Origin: an uncultured Pelagibacteraceae bacterium
Lineage (GTDB): Bacteria > Pseudomonadota > Alphaproteobacteria > Pelagibacterales > Pelagibacteraceae
Direction: 5' to 3'
Assembly (NCBI GenBank): GCA_902524115.1
Contig: CABZCA010000010.1
Location: 1-38,346 of the forward strand
Length of the DNA: 38,346 bases
Part shown: positions 24,603-33,589 of the stretch, piece after piece
Position numbering within the stretch: position 1 is the first letter of the stretch
Layout: every line of letters begins with the position of its first letter
Translations under genes and position numbers: made by a program
Notes under the pieces: model-generated
Told to the model about the DNA's origin: nothing
What the model saw: only the letters and a program-made list of their open reading frames with translations
Database searches by the model: none

Positions 24603-25181
24603 CTATTTTTTTTTAAGACTCAATATGTTGTGTATAGGATTGAATGTTTTTCGATGAAATCTAGTTACTCCATATTTTCTAATAGCATTAATGTGATCTC
24701 TAGTTCCATAACCAGCATTTAAATCCCATTTATATTTTTTAAAACTTTCTGACATTTTGAGCATCAGTTTATCCCTTGAAACTTTTGCAATTATTGATGC
24801 TGCTGATATTTCTTTAATTTTTTGGTCTCCTTTAATTATTGTTTTAATAAGATAATTACTTAATTCTGGTGATTTATTCCCGTCAATAAGTACTAAATTA
24901 GGTTTAACTTTTAGTTTTTTTATAGCTCTCTTCATGGCTAATAAACTAGCACTTAAAATATTTAGTTTTTCTATTTCCTTAACCGAGGCAGATCCTATTG
25001 CCCAAGTAGAATTTTTTTTTATAAATTTTGCTAATTTTTCTCTATCTATCTTAGTTAACTTCTTTGAATCTTTGATCTCTTTCTTTCTAATATTTTTTTT
25101 AAGAATAACAGCTGCGGCATAAACTGGACCAATTAAACTTCCTCTACCAACTTCATCAACTCCAGCTATAATTTTTCTCAT
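24603..25181 (-). CDS. rnhB: Ribonuclease HII
   Basis: A 192-residue enzyme that incises at single ribonucleotides in DNA. The catalytic D9 and E10 sit in GVDEVGRG, D100 in LIDGNK and the fourth acid in the KGDQ...ASIIAKVSRD region (117-137). It is of normal length. Its start codon shares one base with the stop of the 44-codon gene upstream (TAATG), suggesting coupled translation. The RNase HI gene is in the same window. Confidence 0.96.
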   Translation of the reverse strand: MRKIIAGVDEVGRGSLIGPVYAAAVILKKNIRKKEIKDSKKLTKIDREKLAKFIKKNSTWAIGSASVKEIEKLNILSASLLAMKRAIKKLKVKPNLVLIDGNKSPELSNYLIKTIIKGDQKIKEISAASIIAKVSRDKLMLKMSESFKKYKWDLNAGYGTRDHINAIRKYGVTRFHRKTFNPIHNILSLKKK

Positions 25182-25315
25182 TAAGTAATTAAAAAATGAT
25201 ATAAAAGTACTCCAATTATCAAACCTTTAATAAAAGTAATCCACAATAATCCATAATTTGAAAGATTAAGTTTTTCTCTCCACCAATTTATATATTTTTT
25301 ATGTATTTCTATCAT
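25181..25315 (-). CDS. 44-residue single-helix membrane protein upstream of rnhB
   Basis: A short open frame from the ATG at 25315 to a TAA at 25181-25183, overlapping the rnhB ATG by one base. The product has an amphipathic, aromatic/basic N-terminus (HKKYINWWREKLNLS) and one hydrophobic helix (about residues 22-43). It exactly fills the 141-bp space between rnhB and the uracil-DNA glycosylase gene, and its stop is fused to the next start, which argues that it is translated. No family is recognised. An in-phase, Trp-containing, membrane-type composition is unlikely to be random in such AT-rich DNA. Confidence 0.6.
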   Translation of the reverse strand: MIEIHKKYINWWREKLNLSNYGLLWITFIKGLIIGVLLYHFLIT

Positions 25316-25322
25316 CGTTAAG

Positions 25323-26027
25323 TTAGACTGATATTCTTAATTCATCAATTTTCTTCCTGATTTGTTTTAAATCAGCCCAAGAATATTTTTTTTGTTCAGC
25401 TTGTCTTAATAAATATGCTGGGTGAAATGTGATCATTGTCAAGTATGTTTTATTATGAATGATTAAATCTTTCCAAACACCTCTTTCTTTTGAAATTTTT
25501 ATCTTAGATCCAAAAAGTGATTCCATGGCTGTACTACCCATCAGAATTAAAATTTTAGGATCAATAATTGAAATATGTTTTCGAAGAAAATTCGAATATC
25601 TATTAATTTCTGAAGGCTCAGGCTTTCTGTTATTTGGTGGTCGATAGTTAACCACATTAGTAATATAAATATTATCTCTTTTTATTTGAATAGCCTCTAA
25701 CATTTTATTTAATAATAACCCAGCGTCTCCCACAAATGGCTTCCCTTGCTCGTCTTCTTTTTGGCCTGGACCTTCACCGATTACCATAATTTTACTTTCG
25801 CTGTTTCCATCAGCAAATACTAGTTGTGTAGCATTATTCTTCAGTTCACAACTATCTATATTTTCGATTTCACTCTTTAATTTTAAAAGAAGTTTTTTTT
25901 TATCTTCTAGCTCTGGTTTAGTTTTAAGTCTGTTAATTGGTTTATCGTTAAATATATATTCAATTTCATTTGAGTTAAGATTTTCAAGGTTTAATATGTC
26001 ATTTTGATTTTTGAGATTTAAAGTCAT
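25323..26027 (-). CDS. Uracil-DNA glycosylase, family 4-like (alphaproteobacterial type)
   Basis: A 234-residue DNA-repair enzyme from the ATG at 26027; longer readings run into the divergent TPR gene and lack family similarity. The N-terminal 45 residues are unique; then come LVFADGN, motif A GEGPGQKED (84-92), the FVGDAG segment, NVVNYRPPNNR (124-134) and motif B HPAYLLR (202-208). Only one cysteine (C60) is present, whereas family 4 enzymes use four for a [4Fe-4S] cluster. The positions usually occupied in KCRPP and ACxPY are tyrosines, so the cluster is probably absent. It lies in a genome-maintenance cluster with rnhB and ccrM. Confidence 0.88.
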   Translation of the reverse strand: MTLNLKNQNDILNLENLNSNEIEYIFNDKPINRLKTKPELEDKKKLLLKLKSEIENIDSCELKNNATQLVFADGNSESKIMVIGEGPGQKEDEQGKPFVGDAGLLLNKMLEAIQIKRDNIYITNVVNYRPPNNRKPEPSEINRYSNFLRKHISIIDPKILILMGSTAMESLFGSKIKISKERGVWKDLIIHNKTYLTMITFHPAYLLRQAEQKKYSWADLKQIRKKIDELRISV

Positions 26028-26037
26028 AAGTTTAAAT

Positions 26038-27711
26038 ATGAAAATTTTTTTTATAATTTTATCATTTTTAGCACTGCAGACCAGTACATATTCAAGTACT
26101 TCTGAAGATAATAAATTCAATCAAAAGTATCTCTCTAATTATTTTTCTGCTTTAGTTTCATCAGGCAATCAAAAAAATGAGGTAGCACTTGATTATTTTA
26201 ATTCATCTAAATTTCTTATCCAAAAACATGATAATTTTTTAAAAAAGTACGTATTTTCATTAGTTTTAAATGGACAAGTTAAAAAAGGAATAGACCAAAT
26301 AAAAATTTCAAAAAATGATATTAATTCAAATACCTTTGAGCTTAACCTTCTCCTTTTAGTTGATAGCTTTAAGAAAAAAGATTTTAAACAAGCCAATAAA
26401 AGAATCAAAGAGTTTCAAATGGACAAAGATGATGGAACTTACGAATACGTAATTTACAAAATTTTAAAAGATTTTAATTATCTGTTTATTAAAAAAGAGG
26501 CTATTGAAGATAATAAATATGGATCATTAAGTTTAATTTCAACTGCTTTTCAGAATTGTTATTTAAACTCACAAAAAACAAATTCATATTTTGAAAGGTT
26601 ATTAAATAGCTCTGATGGAGATTATTCGAGATATATGTTTTTTTATTTTGCAAATCTGATTGAGAATAAAGAACTTAAAAAAGTAAATGAAGTATCTAAA
26701 AGAATCGAACCTTTAGGAGATAGTATATTATTACATCAAATAAAAGATTGGATCGATAATGAAGATTATAAAAAATTTAAAACTCATTTCTCTTGTAAAA
26801 ATGAAAACGATATTTTGGCTGAGATCTTTTATTTGGTATCTAATTTATTTTCTACTCAAAATATTTTTGATCAGTCAAATTTTTATTTAAGAATATCAGA
26901 ATACTTAAATCCTGAATTTTATTTTAATCGGACATTGCTTGCTGAAAATTATTACTTAAATAAGAATAATTACCAAGCTAATAAAATTTTAGAAGATTTC
27001 AAAAAAAAAGATAAACTATACTTTTGGTATAAAATAAAAAAGATTGGAAGAATACTATCTGAAGATAATTCAGAAGAAGAAGCTGCAATTTATATTAAGA
27101 AACATTTCAATTCTATAAAGTCTCCAACTTTAAAAATCCTTTATGACTATGCGAATATTAACAAAGGTTTTGAAAATTATGAAATTGCTATCGAATATTA
27201 CTCTGAATTAATGAAAAAAGCTGAAAAGAATTCTTATGCACTCTCAAGGATCCTATACAGAAGAGGTAGCAGCTATGAAAGGATGGGAAATTATGAAAAA
27301 GCGGACAAAGATATGTTGGAGAGTTTAAAAATATATCCAAATGAACCATACACTATGAATTATCTTGCTTATAGTTGGCTAGAAAGAAATCACAAAATAG
27401 ATGAAGCAATAGAAATGATACAGTCGGCCTACAAACAAAAAGAAGATGATCCATATATAACAGACTCTGTTGGTTGGGGATATTATTTGATTGGTGATTA
27501 TATTAATGCTGAAAAATACTTAAAAAGAGCTTTGCAGCTTATGCCAGACGATCCAATTGTTAACGATCATTATGGCGATGTTCTTTGGAAACTAAATAAA
27601 AAACTACAAGCAAACTATTATTGGCGGGCTGTTTTAGGTTTTGAGGAAACAGAAGATAAAATGAAATTAAAAATAAAATCTAAATTATTAGAGGGTTTAG
27701 AAAAATCATAA
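26038..27711 (+). CDS. Exported TPR-repeat protein
   Basis: A 557-residue protein from the ATG at 26038, with an N-terminal signal sequence (MKIFFIILSFLALQ, cleavage about residue 20). Helical repeats cover the whole chain, and the last 160 residues contain at least three clear TPR units (e.g. RGSSYERMGNYEKADKDM, VGWGYYLIGDYINAEKYL, and a final unit starting NDHYGDVLW). This matches a conserved alphaproteobacterial TPR protein found just before ispE. It probably acts as a periplasmic or outer-membrane scaffold, but no enzymatic motif is visible. It starts 10 bp from the divergent glycosylase gene and ends 3 bp before ispE. Confidence 0.82.
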   Translation: MKIFFIILSFLALQTSTYSSTSEDNKFNQKYLSNYFSALVSSGNQKNEVALDYFNSSKFLIQKHDNFLKKYVFSLVLNGQVKKGIDQIKISKNDINSNTFELNLLLLVDSFKKKDFKQANKRIKEFQMDKDDGTYEYVIYKILKDFNYLFIKKEAIEDNKYGSLSLISTAFQNCYLNSQKTNSYFERLLNSSDGDYSRYMFFYFANLIENKELKKVNEVSKRIEPLGDSILLHQIKDWIDNEDYKKFKTHFSCKNENDILAEIFYLVSNLFSTQNIFDQSNFYLRISEYLNPEFYFNRTLLAENYYLNKNNYQANKILEDFKKKDKLYFWYKIKKIGRILSEDNSEEEAAIYIKKHFNSIKSPTLKILYDYANINKGFENYEIAIEYYSELMKKAEKNSYALSRILYRRGSSYERMGNYEKADKDMLESLKIYPNEPYTMNYLAYSWLERNHKIDEAIEMIQSAYKQKEDDPYITDSVGWGYYLIGDYINAEKYLKRALQLMPDDPIVNDHYGDVLWKLNKKLQANYYWRAVLGFEETEDKMKLKIKSKLLEGLEKS

Positions 27712-27714
27712 TTA

Positions 27715-28563
27715 ATGAGATTTGAAAAGATTAAATCACATGCAAAAGTTAATTTATCACTTAACGTGCTAGGAAAACGAAAGTCAAAACTTCATAATTT
27801 AGAAACTCTAGTTGCTTTTGTTGATTTACATGATCAAATTTTTATAAAAAAAATAAATAATAAAAATCATGTAGTAAGATTTTCAGGACATTTTTCTAAT
27901 AAAGTACCAAAAGTAAATACTGTTAGTAATTTGTTAAATATCCTAGATAAAAAAAAAAAATTAAAAAATCATAAATATTCAATTTTAATAAAAAAAAATA
28001 TTCCTCAAAAAGCTGGACTTGGTGGGGGCTCTATGAATGCGGCCTCTTTAATAAATTACTTTGAAAAAAAAAACAAAATAAATTTAACATTAAAGGAGAG
28101 ATATAATTTATGTTCAAAAATAGGGTCAGATGTAATTTTGGGTATTGATCAAAAAAATTTAATTATTTCTTACAAAAAAAAAATTACTAAAATTAAAAAA
28201 AATTTAAAAATGTTCGTTTTAATGGTTAAACCTAATTTTGGCTGTTCTACAAAAGTTATCTTTAATCGAGTTAGACATTACTCAAAACCACAATTATCAA
28301 AAATAAAGTCAAAAAATATTGACTTAAATTTAATGTCAAAGTTAAAAAATGATTTAGAAATCATATCTACAAAAAAATATCCTAGACTTCAGAAACTTAG
28401 AGATTATTTTTTAAATATTGATAAAAATTCATATGTAAGAATGTCAGGATCTGGCTCAACAATCGTTGGATATTTTAAGTCCAAAAAAGCCGCACTAAAT
28501 GCAAAGAAATTATTAAGAAAAAATTATAAAAACTATTGGTGTAATTTATCAAAAACTATATAA
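27715..28563 (+). CDS. ispE: 4-Diphosphocytidyl-2-C-methyl-D-erythritol kinase
   Basis: A 282-residue GHMP kinase of the MEP isoprenoid pathway. The ATP loop is PQKAGLGGGSMNAA (97-110), K11 in AKVNLSL and D139 in GSDV are the expected catalytic/substrate residues, and the C-terminal VRMSGSGST motif is present. It is lysine-rich with long A-runs, one of 12 A at 27949-27960. It feeds the same pathway as IspH at 9946. It ends 32 bp before the tRNA. Confidence 0.93.
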   Translation: MRFEKIKSHAKVNLSLNVLGKRKSKLHNLETLVAFVDLHDQIFIKKINNKNHVVRFSGHFSNKVPKVNTVSNLLNILDKKKKLKNHKYSILIKKNIPQKAGLGGGSMNAASLINYFEKKNKINLTLKERYNLCSKIGSDVILGIDQKNLIISYKKKITKIKKNLKMFVLMVKPNFGCSTKVIFNRVRHYSKPQLSKIKSKNIDLNLMSKLKNDLEIISTKKYPRLQKLRDYFLNIDKNSYVRMSGSGSTIVGYFKSKKAALNAKKLLRKNYKNYWCNLSKTI

Positions 28564-28595
28564 AGCTTTTTTTTTGTGATATATGAAATTAATTT

Positions 28596-28669
28596 TGGGG
28601 TGTAGCCAAGTGGTAAGGCAGCGGTTTTTGGTACCGCCATCCTAGGTTCGAATCCTAGCACCCCAGCCA
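28596..28669 (+). tRNA. tRNA-Gln (anticodon TTG)
   Basis: A complete cloverleaf: 7-bp acceptor stem TGGGGTG / CACCCCA, D-arm GCC...GGC, anticodon stem GCGGT / ACCGC with loop TTTTGGT (anticodon TTG), T-arm CTAGG TTCGAAT CCTAG, discriminator G and an encoded CCA (28667-28669). It sits between ispE and the CCA-adding enzyme gene on the same strand. Confidence 0.96.
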
Positions 28670-28672
28670 CTT

Positions 28673-29947
28673 ATGTACAATTTTTTTAAAAAAATCTTTA
28701 AAACAAACAAAAAACTTACACCAAAAGATAGATCTTTTTTAAAGATTTATAAAAGCACTGATATTTCAAAACTTTTTGACTCGATATCTAACTTTAATGA
28801 CACAAGTGAAATTAGATATGTAGGGGGTTGTGTAAGAAAAATTTTAAATCAAGAGGATGTGGATGACATTGATTTAGCTGTAAATTTAAATCCAAATCAA
28901 GTTAAAGAATGTTTGCAATCAAATAACATTAAATTCTTTGAAACTGGCATAAAACACGGAACTATTACTGCAAATATAGGACAAAAAAATTTTGAGATTA
29001 CATCACTAAGGGAAGATGTTGATACCGATGGAAGACATGCAAACGTTAGATATACAACAGACTGGTTGAAGGATTCATCAAGAAGAGATTTTACCATTAA
29101 TTCTATTTATGCTGATAAAGATGGTAATTTGTTTGATCCAAATGGAGGTGCCAAAGATATTGAAGAGGGAAAGGTAATTTTTATTGGTAATGTAGATAAT
29201 AGAATTCAAGAAGATTATTTAAGAATTTTAAGATATGTAAGATTCTTTATAAATTATAGTAATCACCCCCATAATTCATCAGTAAAAAAATTAATTAAGC
29301 AAAACATTGCTGGTGTAGCAAATCTTTCAAAAGAAAGATTAATGAGCGAATTAAAGAAAATTATTTTATCTAAAAATTTTTTACAATTATCAAAAGATTC
29401 TTTTTCATTAGAAATTTTAACAACAATTTTTCCTCAGCTTGTTAATCTTAATAATTTAGAAAAAATGAATGACTACTCAAAAAATATATTTAAAAACAAA
29501 ACATTTATTTTTTTGATTTCCTACTTAATTATAGATGAAACTGATAATGCAAATTATTTTTTATTTAAGTATAATTTATCAAATGAAGATAAAAAAAGAA
29601 TAAAGTTTCTTATTGAAAATTATGAATTATTTGCTGAAAAAGACAATTTCAATAAAAAAAATCTTCAAAGGATTTTTTATTTTAATAATAAATCTTACGT
29701 TATTGATTTAATAGATTTGAAAATTTTTAATTCTAAAACAGTACCAAAAAAACTAATTCAATTAAAAAAATATTTTGAACAATTTGAAAAACCTATTTTT
29801 CCTTTAAAAGCACAGGATTTACTTGAAAAATACAATTTAAAAGAAGGTAAAGAATTTGGACAAAAAATTAGATTACTCGAGGACTTATGGTTAAATAACA
29901 GCTTTAAATTAAGTAATAAAGAAATTGATAACGTAATAAATAATTAA
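28673..29947 (+). CDS. CCA-adding enzyme / poly(A) polymerase family nucleotidyltransferase
   Basis: A 424-residue class II nucleotidyltransferase. It has the GGCVRK motif (51-56), the metal-binding DDIDLA (64-69), the neck motif SRRDFTINS (about 140) and the template region [13 protein letters not shown]. The alphaproteobacterial members repair or add the CCA end of tRNAs; poly(A) activity cannot be excluded by sequence. The ATG is only 3 nt after the encoded CCA of tRNA-Gln, so the mRNA would have almost no leader if the tRNA is cut out. The end overlaps the convergent greA end by 4 bp. Confidence 0.9.
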   Translation: MYNFFKKIFKTNKKLTPKDRSFLKIYKSTDISKLFDSISNFNDTSEIRYVGGCVRKILNQEDVDDIDLAVNLNPNQVKECLQSNNIKFFETGIKHGTITANIGQKNFEITSLREDVDTDGRHANVRYTTDWLKDSSRRDFTINSIYADKDGNLFDPNGGAKDIEEGKVIFIGNVDNRIQEDYLRILRYVRFFINYSNHPHNSSVKKLIKQNIAGVANLSKERLMSELKKIILSKNFLQLSKDSFSLEILTTIFPQLVNLNNLEKMNDYSKNIFKNKTFIFLISYLIIDETDNANYFLFKYNLSNEDKKRIKFLIENYELFAEKDNFNKKNLQRIFYFNNKSYVIDLIDLKIFNSKTVPKKLIQLKKYFEQFEKPIFPLKAQDLLEKYNLKEGKEFGQKIRLLEDLWLNNSFKLSNKEIDNVINN

Positions 29948-30420
29948 ATATATTTAACGTCTTTTATTTCAAAATTTTTGACACCTGCAGGAGTTTTAAT
30001 TTCAACTAAATCACCCTTATTTTTACCAATTAGACCCATACCTATCGGCGATTTAAAATATATTAGTTTTTCTTTTAAGTCTGCCTCATCCTTTCCAACA
30101 ATCTTATATTTCAAACTTTCTTCAGTATCTAAATTTTGTAGCATTATAGTTGAACCGAATATAACTTTTCCGTCATTATCTAATTTTGAAACATCAATAA
30201 CATTTGCTCTAGCTATAATATCCTCAACTTCTTGAACTCTTCCTTCGTTGTGAGATTGCTGCTCTTTTGCAGCATGATATTCTGCATTTTCTTTAAGATC
30301 TCCATGTGATCTTGCTTCAGCTATGGCCGCAACTATCTCAGGTCTTTTCTTTTCTTTTAAAAAAATCAATTCCTCTTTTAATTTTTCTAAACCTCTAACT
30401 GTGATCGGCTCTTTTTCCAT
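29944..30420 (-). CDS. greA: Transcript cleavage factor GreA
   Basis: A 158-residue factor that rescues backtracked RNA polymerase. The N-terminal coiled coil includes the tip acids in [18 protein letters not shown], and the C-terminal FKBP-like domain follows ([14 protein letters not shown]). It has the usual length. It follows hemF after 3 bp and ends inside the convergent CCA-enzyme gene's stop. Confidence 0.96.
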   Translation of the reverse strand: MEKEPITVRGLEKLKEELIFLKEKKRPEIVAAIAEARSHGDLKENAEYHAAKEQQSHNEGRVQEVEDIIARANVIDVSKLDNDGKVIFGSTIMLQNLDTEESLKYKIVGKDEADLKEKLIYFKSPIGMGLIGKNKGDLVEIKTPAGVKNFEIKDVKYI

Positions 30421-30423
30421 AAT

Positions 30424-31251
30424 TTATTTCCATTTAGCGACAGGTGGTAGTGACATTAAAATAGCTTCAACATTACCGTTTGTTTGTAAACCAAACTTTG
30501 TACCTCTATCATAAAGTAAGTTAAATTCAATATATCGACCTCTTTTTTCTAATTGAATTTCTCTTTGTTTATTTGACCATTTTTTCTTATATTTTTTTAA
30601 TATAATTTCTCTAAAAATATTTTTAAAACTTATTCCTACTTCTCTTACAAAACTAAAATCTTTTTCCCAATTTTCTTTTTTATAATCAAAAAAAATTCCC
30701 CCTATACCTCTTGGTTCTTTCCTATGCGGCAAGTAAAAATATTCATCGCACCATTTTTTATATTTTTTGTAAAAATTTTTATTATGTTTATTACAAGATT
30801 TCTTTAATTCATTATGAAACCATTTTTCTAAACTTTTATCTTTCATGCAGGGGGTAACATCCATCCCTCCACCAAACCATCCATGAGAAGTATAAATATA
30901 TCTAGTGTTAAAATGCATAGCAGGAACATGAGGGTTTTTCATATGCATTACTACTGATATACCTGCTGCCCAAAAGTTTGGATTTTTATCTCCCCCAGGA
31001 ATTCTATTTCTAAATTGTTTTGAAAATTTTCCGTAAACTTCAGAAAAATTTACTCCTACTTTTTCGAATATTTTCCCATTTTCTAATATTCTAAATTGGC
31101 CACCACCTTCATTTGATTTTTTTCCTCTTTCCCAATTTTTAATTTTGAAGATATTTTTTTTTCCTTCTAATTCTTCTATTTCATGACAAATTACTTCTTG
31201 CAAAGTCTTAAACCAATTTCGTGCTAATTTTTTTTTAATTGTTTGATCCAT
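30424..31251 (-). CDS. hemF: Oxygen-dependent coproporphyrinogen III oxidase
   Basis: A 275-residue enzyme of haem synthesis, converting coproporphyrinogen III to protoporphyrinogen IX with O2. The family motifs HMKNPHVPAMHFNTRY, FGGGMDVTPC and the C-terminal GTKFGLQTNGNVEAILMSLPP are all present. The N-terminal 17 bp overlap trmL. The gene stands opposite petABC, whose cytochromes need haem. The choice of the oxygen-dependent form fits an aerobic surface-ocean life. Confidence 0.95.
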   Translation of the reverse strand: MDQTIKKKLARNWFKTLQEVICHEIEELEGKKNIFKIKNWERGKKSNEGGGQFRILENGKIFEKVGVNFSEVYGKFSKQFRNRIPGGDKNPNFWAAGISVVMHMKNPHVPAMHFNTRYIYTSHGWFGGGMDVTPCMKDKSLEKWFHNELKKSCNKHNKNFYKKYKKWCDEYFYLPHRKEPRGIGGIFFDYKKENWEKDFSFVREVGISFKNIFREIILKKYKKKWSNKQREIQLEKRGRYIEFNLLYDRGTKFGLQTNGNVEAILMSLPPVAKWK

Positions 31252-31696
31252 AAATATTTGATTGTCTTATATTTTCTGACAATACAATTGCAACTGAAGA
31301 TGCGAGGTTCAAGGATCTTTTTTTTTCAATCATTGGTATTTTTATCCTATTCTCAAGTCTTTTATGAACTTCATCTGGGACACCTGAACTTTCTCTTCCA
31401 AATAGTAATGTGTCATTGCATCTAAATTTAAATTCAGTATAAATTTTACTTGCCTTAGTAGTCATCAAAACTACTCTATCATTTTTTTTTGCTTCAAAAA
31501 ATTCATCTGAACTTTTGTATATCCTCATCAATTTTTCATCTAGGTAGTCCATCACAACTCTTTTAAAACGCTTGTCATTCAGTAAAAATCCACAAGGCTC
31601 TATAATCTCAAGAACAGCCCCAAGGCAAGAACAAGTTCGAGCTATCGCAGCAGTATTTTGTGGTATATCAGGCTCGTAAAGTGCTATTTTAGGCAT
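31235..31696 (-). CDS. trmL: tRNA (cytidine34-2'-O)-methyltransferase, SpoU/TrmL family
   Basis: A 153-residue SPOUT methylase that modifies the wobble position of tRNA-Leu. It has the N-terminal ALYEPDIPQNTAAIARTC, the SAM-knot motif LLFGRESSGVP and the C-terminal IPM...RSLNLASSVAIVL. The start at 31696 (MPKIALY) matches the family's usual N-terminus; ATGs at 31720 and 31729 would add 8 or 11 basic residues and cannot be excluded. It leads the trmL-hemF-greA unit. Confidence 0.9.
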   Translation of the reverse strand: MPKIALYEPDIPQNTAAIARTCSCLGAVLEIIEPCGFLLNDKRFKRVVMDYLDEKLMRIYKSSDEFFEAKKNDRVVLMTTKASKIYTEFKFRCNDTLLFGRESSGVPDEVHKRLENRIKIPMIEKKRSLNLASSVAIVLSENIRQSNIYGSNN

Positions 31697-31741
31697 CGAT
31701 TTAGTTTTTTTGTGTGTCATTGTTACCATGGAAAAATAACG

Positions 31742-31777
31742 TTTTTCTTCATATATGAAATCATATATTAAGAAAAA
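31742..31777. promoter_or_regulatory. 36-bp near-perfect dyad between trmL and petABC
   Basis: Inner arms ATATATGA (31751-31758) and TCATATAT (31761-31768) flank a central AA, and outer arms TTTTTCTT (31742-31749) and AAGAAAAA (31770-31777) continue the symmetry. Seventeen of 18 position pairs are complementary, with one mismatch (C31750/T31769). It ends 16 bp before the petA ATG and lies in the only intergenic space between two divergent units, which fits an operator. It has no T-tract for termination on either strand beyond the A/T outer arms. Confidence 0.5.
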
Positions 31778-31793
31778 ATTAAAATAATAATAA

Positions 31794-32312
31794 ATGTCTG
31801 ATTCAGAAAAAAAGAAGCCAAATAGAAGAGATTTTATAGTGACAGCAACAACAGCAGCCGGCGCAGTAGGCGTTGGAGCGGTTGTTTGGCCGTTAGTTGA
31901 TCAAATGAACCCTGATGCATCGGTAAAGGCACTAGCAAGTACAGAAGTTGATATAAGTGCAGTGGAACCTGGTCAATCGATAACTGTTTTGTGGAGAGGC
32001 AAACCAGTTTTTATAAAAAGAAGAACCCAAGATGAAATTGATAGCGCAAGAGCTGTTGATTTAAGTGAATTAAAACATCCTGAAAAAGATGAGGACAGAG
32101 CAAAAAATCCAGAGTGGCTTGTAATGTTAGGAGTATGTACTCACCTTGGATGTGTACCTTTAAATGATAAAGGAGACTATGGGGCATGGTTTTGTCCATG
32201 TCATGGTTCACACTACGATACATCTGGAAGAATTAGAAAAGGGCCGGCACCTACAAATATGGAAGTGCCAAAATACGAATTTGTAAATAGTAACACTATT
32301 AAAATTGGATAG
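31794..32312 (+). CDS. petA: Ubiquinol-cytochrome c reductase, Rieske iron-sulfur subunit
   Basis: The 172-residue [2Fe-2S] subunit of bc1. A twin-arginine-type N-terminus ([17 protein letters not shown]) leads into one membrane helix (about 14-36). The cluster motifs are CTHLGC (C115, H117, C120) and CPCH (C134, C136, H137); C115, H117, C134 and H137 bind the cluster and C120-C136 form the disulfide. It moves electrons from quinol to cytochrome c1. First gene of petABC. Confidence 0.97.
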   Translation: MSDSEKKKPNRRDFIVTATTAAGAVGVGAVVWPLVDQMNPDASVKALASTEVDISAVEPGQSITVLWRGKPVFIKRRTQDEIDSARAVDLSELKHPEKDEDRAKNPEWLVMLGVCTHLGCVPLNDKGDYGAWFCPCHGSHYDTSGRIRKGPAPTNMEVPKYEFVNSNTIKIG

Positions 32313-32320
32313 AAAATTTT

Positions 32321-33589
32321 ATGAGCGATCACGAATACACACCTAAATCAAAAGTTGGAAAATGGTTTAATGATAGACTTCCATTACTAACACTTGCAAA
32401 CCATTTAACAGATTACCCTACTCCTAAAAATTTGAATTACTGGTGGACATTTGGTGGAATTCTTACTTTTTGCTTAATCACTCAAATAATTACAGGTATT
32501 GTTTTGGGTATGCATTATGTAGCGCATGCTGATTTAGCTTTTCAAAGCGTAGAACACATAATGAGAGATGTAAATTACGGTTGGTTAATAAGATATGTGC
32601 ATGCAAACGGTGCATCTATGTTTTTCTTAGCTGTTTATATTCATATCTTTAGATCTTTGTATTACGGCTCATATAAATCACCGAGAGAAGTTATTTGGAT
32701 TATAGGTATGTTGATTTATTTCCTTATGATGGCAACAGCTTTTATGGGATATGTTCTTCCTTGGGGGCAAATGAGTTTCTGGGGCGCAACAGTAATTACA
32801 AACTTATTTAGTGCAATTCCTTTAGTAGGAGAGAGTATCACTAATTGGCTTTGGGGAGGTTACTCAGTTGACAATCCAACTTTAACTAGATTTTTTAGTT
32901 TACACTATTTATTTCCTTTTTTAATTTTAGGACTAGTTGTACTTCATATTTGGGCACTACATGTACCTGGAAACAATAACCCTATTGGAATTGACATAAA
33001 AAAACCATCTAAAGATACTGTTCCATTCCATCCATATATAGTGATTAAAGATGCATTTGCACTTTTGATATTTTTATTAATATTTGCGTTCTTTGTATTC
33101 TTTTCACCAAATATTTTGGGTCATGCGGACAACTATATTGAGGCAAACCCACTAGTCACACCTGCTCACATTGTGCCCGAATGGTACTTGTTACCATTTT
33201 ATGCAATATTAAGATCAGTCCCTGATAAACTTCTTGGAGTAATTGCGATGTTCGCTGCAATATTTGTTCTTGTTATTTTACCTTGGCTAGATACTTCCAA
33301 AGTTAGATCAACTGTTTTTAGACCTATATACAAACAGTTCTACTGGTTTTTAGTTGCCGATGTATTAATACTTGGTTATGTAGGAGCAATGCCTGCGGAA
33401 GGTTTATATTTATTAATCGCAAGAGTGGCAACAGCCTATTACTTTGCACATTTCTTAATAATTCTCCCATTCTTAGGATTTAAAGAGAAAACTACTCCAA
33501 TACCTCTAAGTATAACTGAGCCTGTTTTAGGCGGATCTGCTGATTTGGCGATGGCTAGAAATAATTCAGGTCTTAAAGAGAAACTGTGA
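32321..33589 (+). CDS. petB: Ubiquinol-cytochrome c reductase, cytochrome b subunit
   Basis: A 422-residue, eight-helix subunit with both b-haems. The haem ligands are H94 and H108 in helix B and H195 and H209 in helix D. The quinol-oxidation motif PEWY is at 286-289. It is full length, not split as in b6f. The gene begins 8 bp after petA and overlaps petC by 4 bp (GTGA). Confidence 0.97.
   Translation: MSDHEYTPKSKVGKWFNDRLPLLTLANHLTDYPTPKNLNYWWTFGGILTFCLITQIITGIVLGMHYVAHADLAFQSVEHIMRDVNYGWLIRYVHANGASMFFLAVYIHIFRSLYYGSYKSPREVIWIIGMLIYFLMMATAFMGYVLPWGQMSFWGATVITNLFSAIPLVGESITNWLWGGYSVDNPTLTRFFSLHYLFPFLILGLVVLHIWALHVPGNNNPIGIDIKKPSKDTVPFHPYIVIKDAFALLIFLLIFAFFVFFSPNILGHADNYIEANPLVTPAHIVPEWYLLPFYAILRSVPDKLLGVIAMFAAIFVLVILPWLDTSKVRSTVFRPIYKQFYWFLVADVLILGYVGAMPAEGLYLLIARVATAYYFAHFLIILPFLGFKEKTTPIPLSITEPVLGGSADLAMARNNSGLKEKL

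Noticed and set aside
28561..28576. T-run after ispE (AAAGC then 10 T) as an intrinsic terminator before the tRNA.
   Set aside because: No GC stem precedes the T-run; T-runs are common here and the tRNA may be co-transcribed.
28579..28589. ATATATGAAAT before tRNA-Gln resembles the inner part of the petA dyad (31751-31761).
   Set aside because: Only 11 AT-rich bases match and there is no symmetry at the tRNA copy; chance is likely in this composition.
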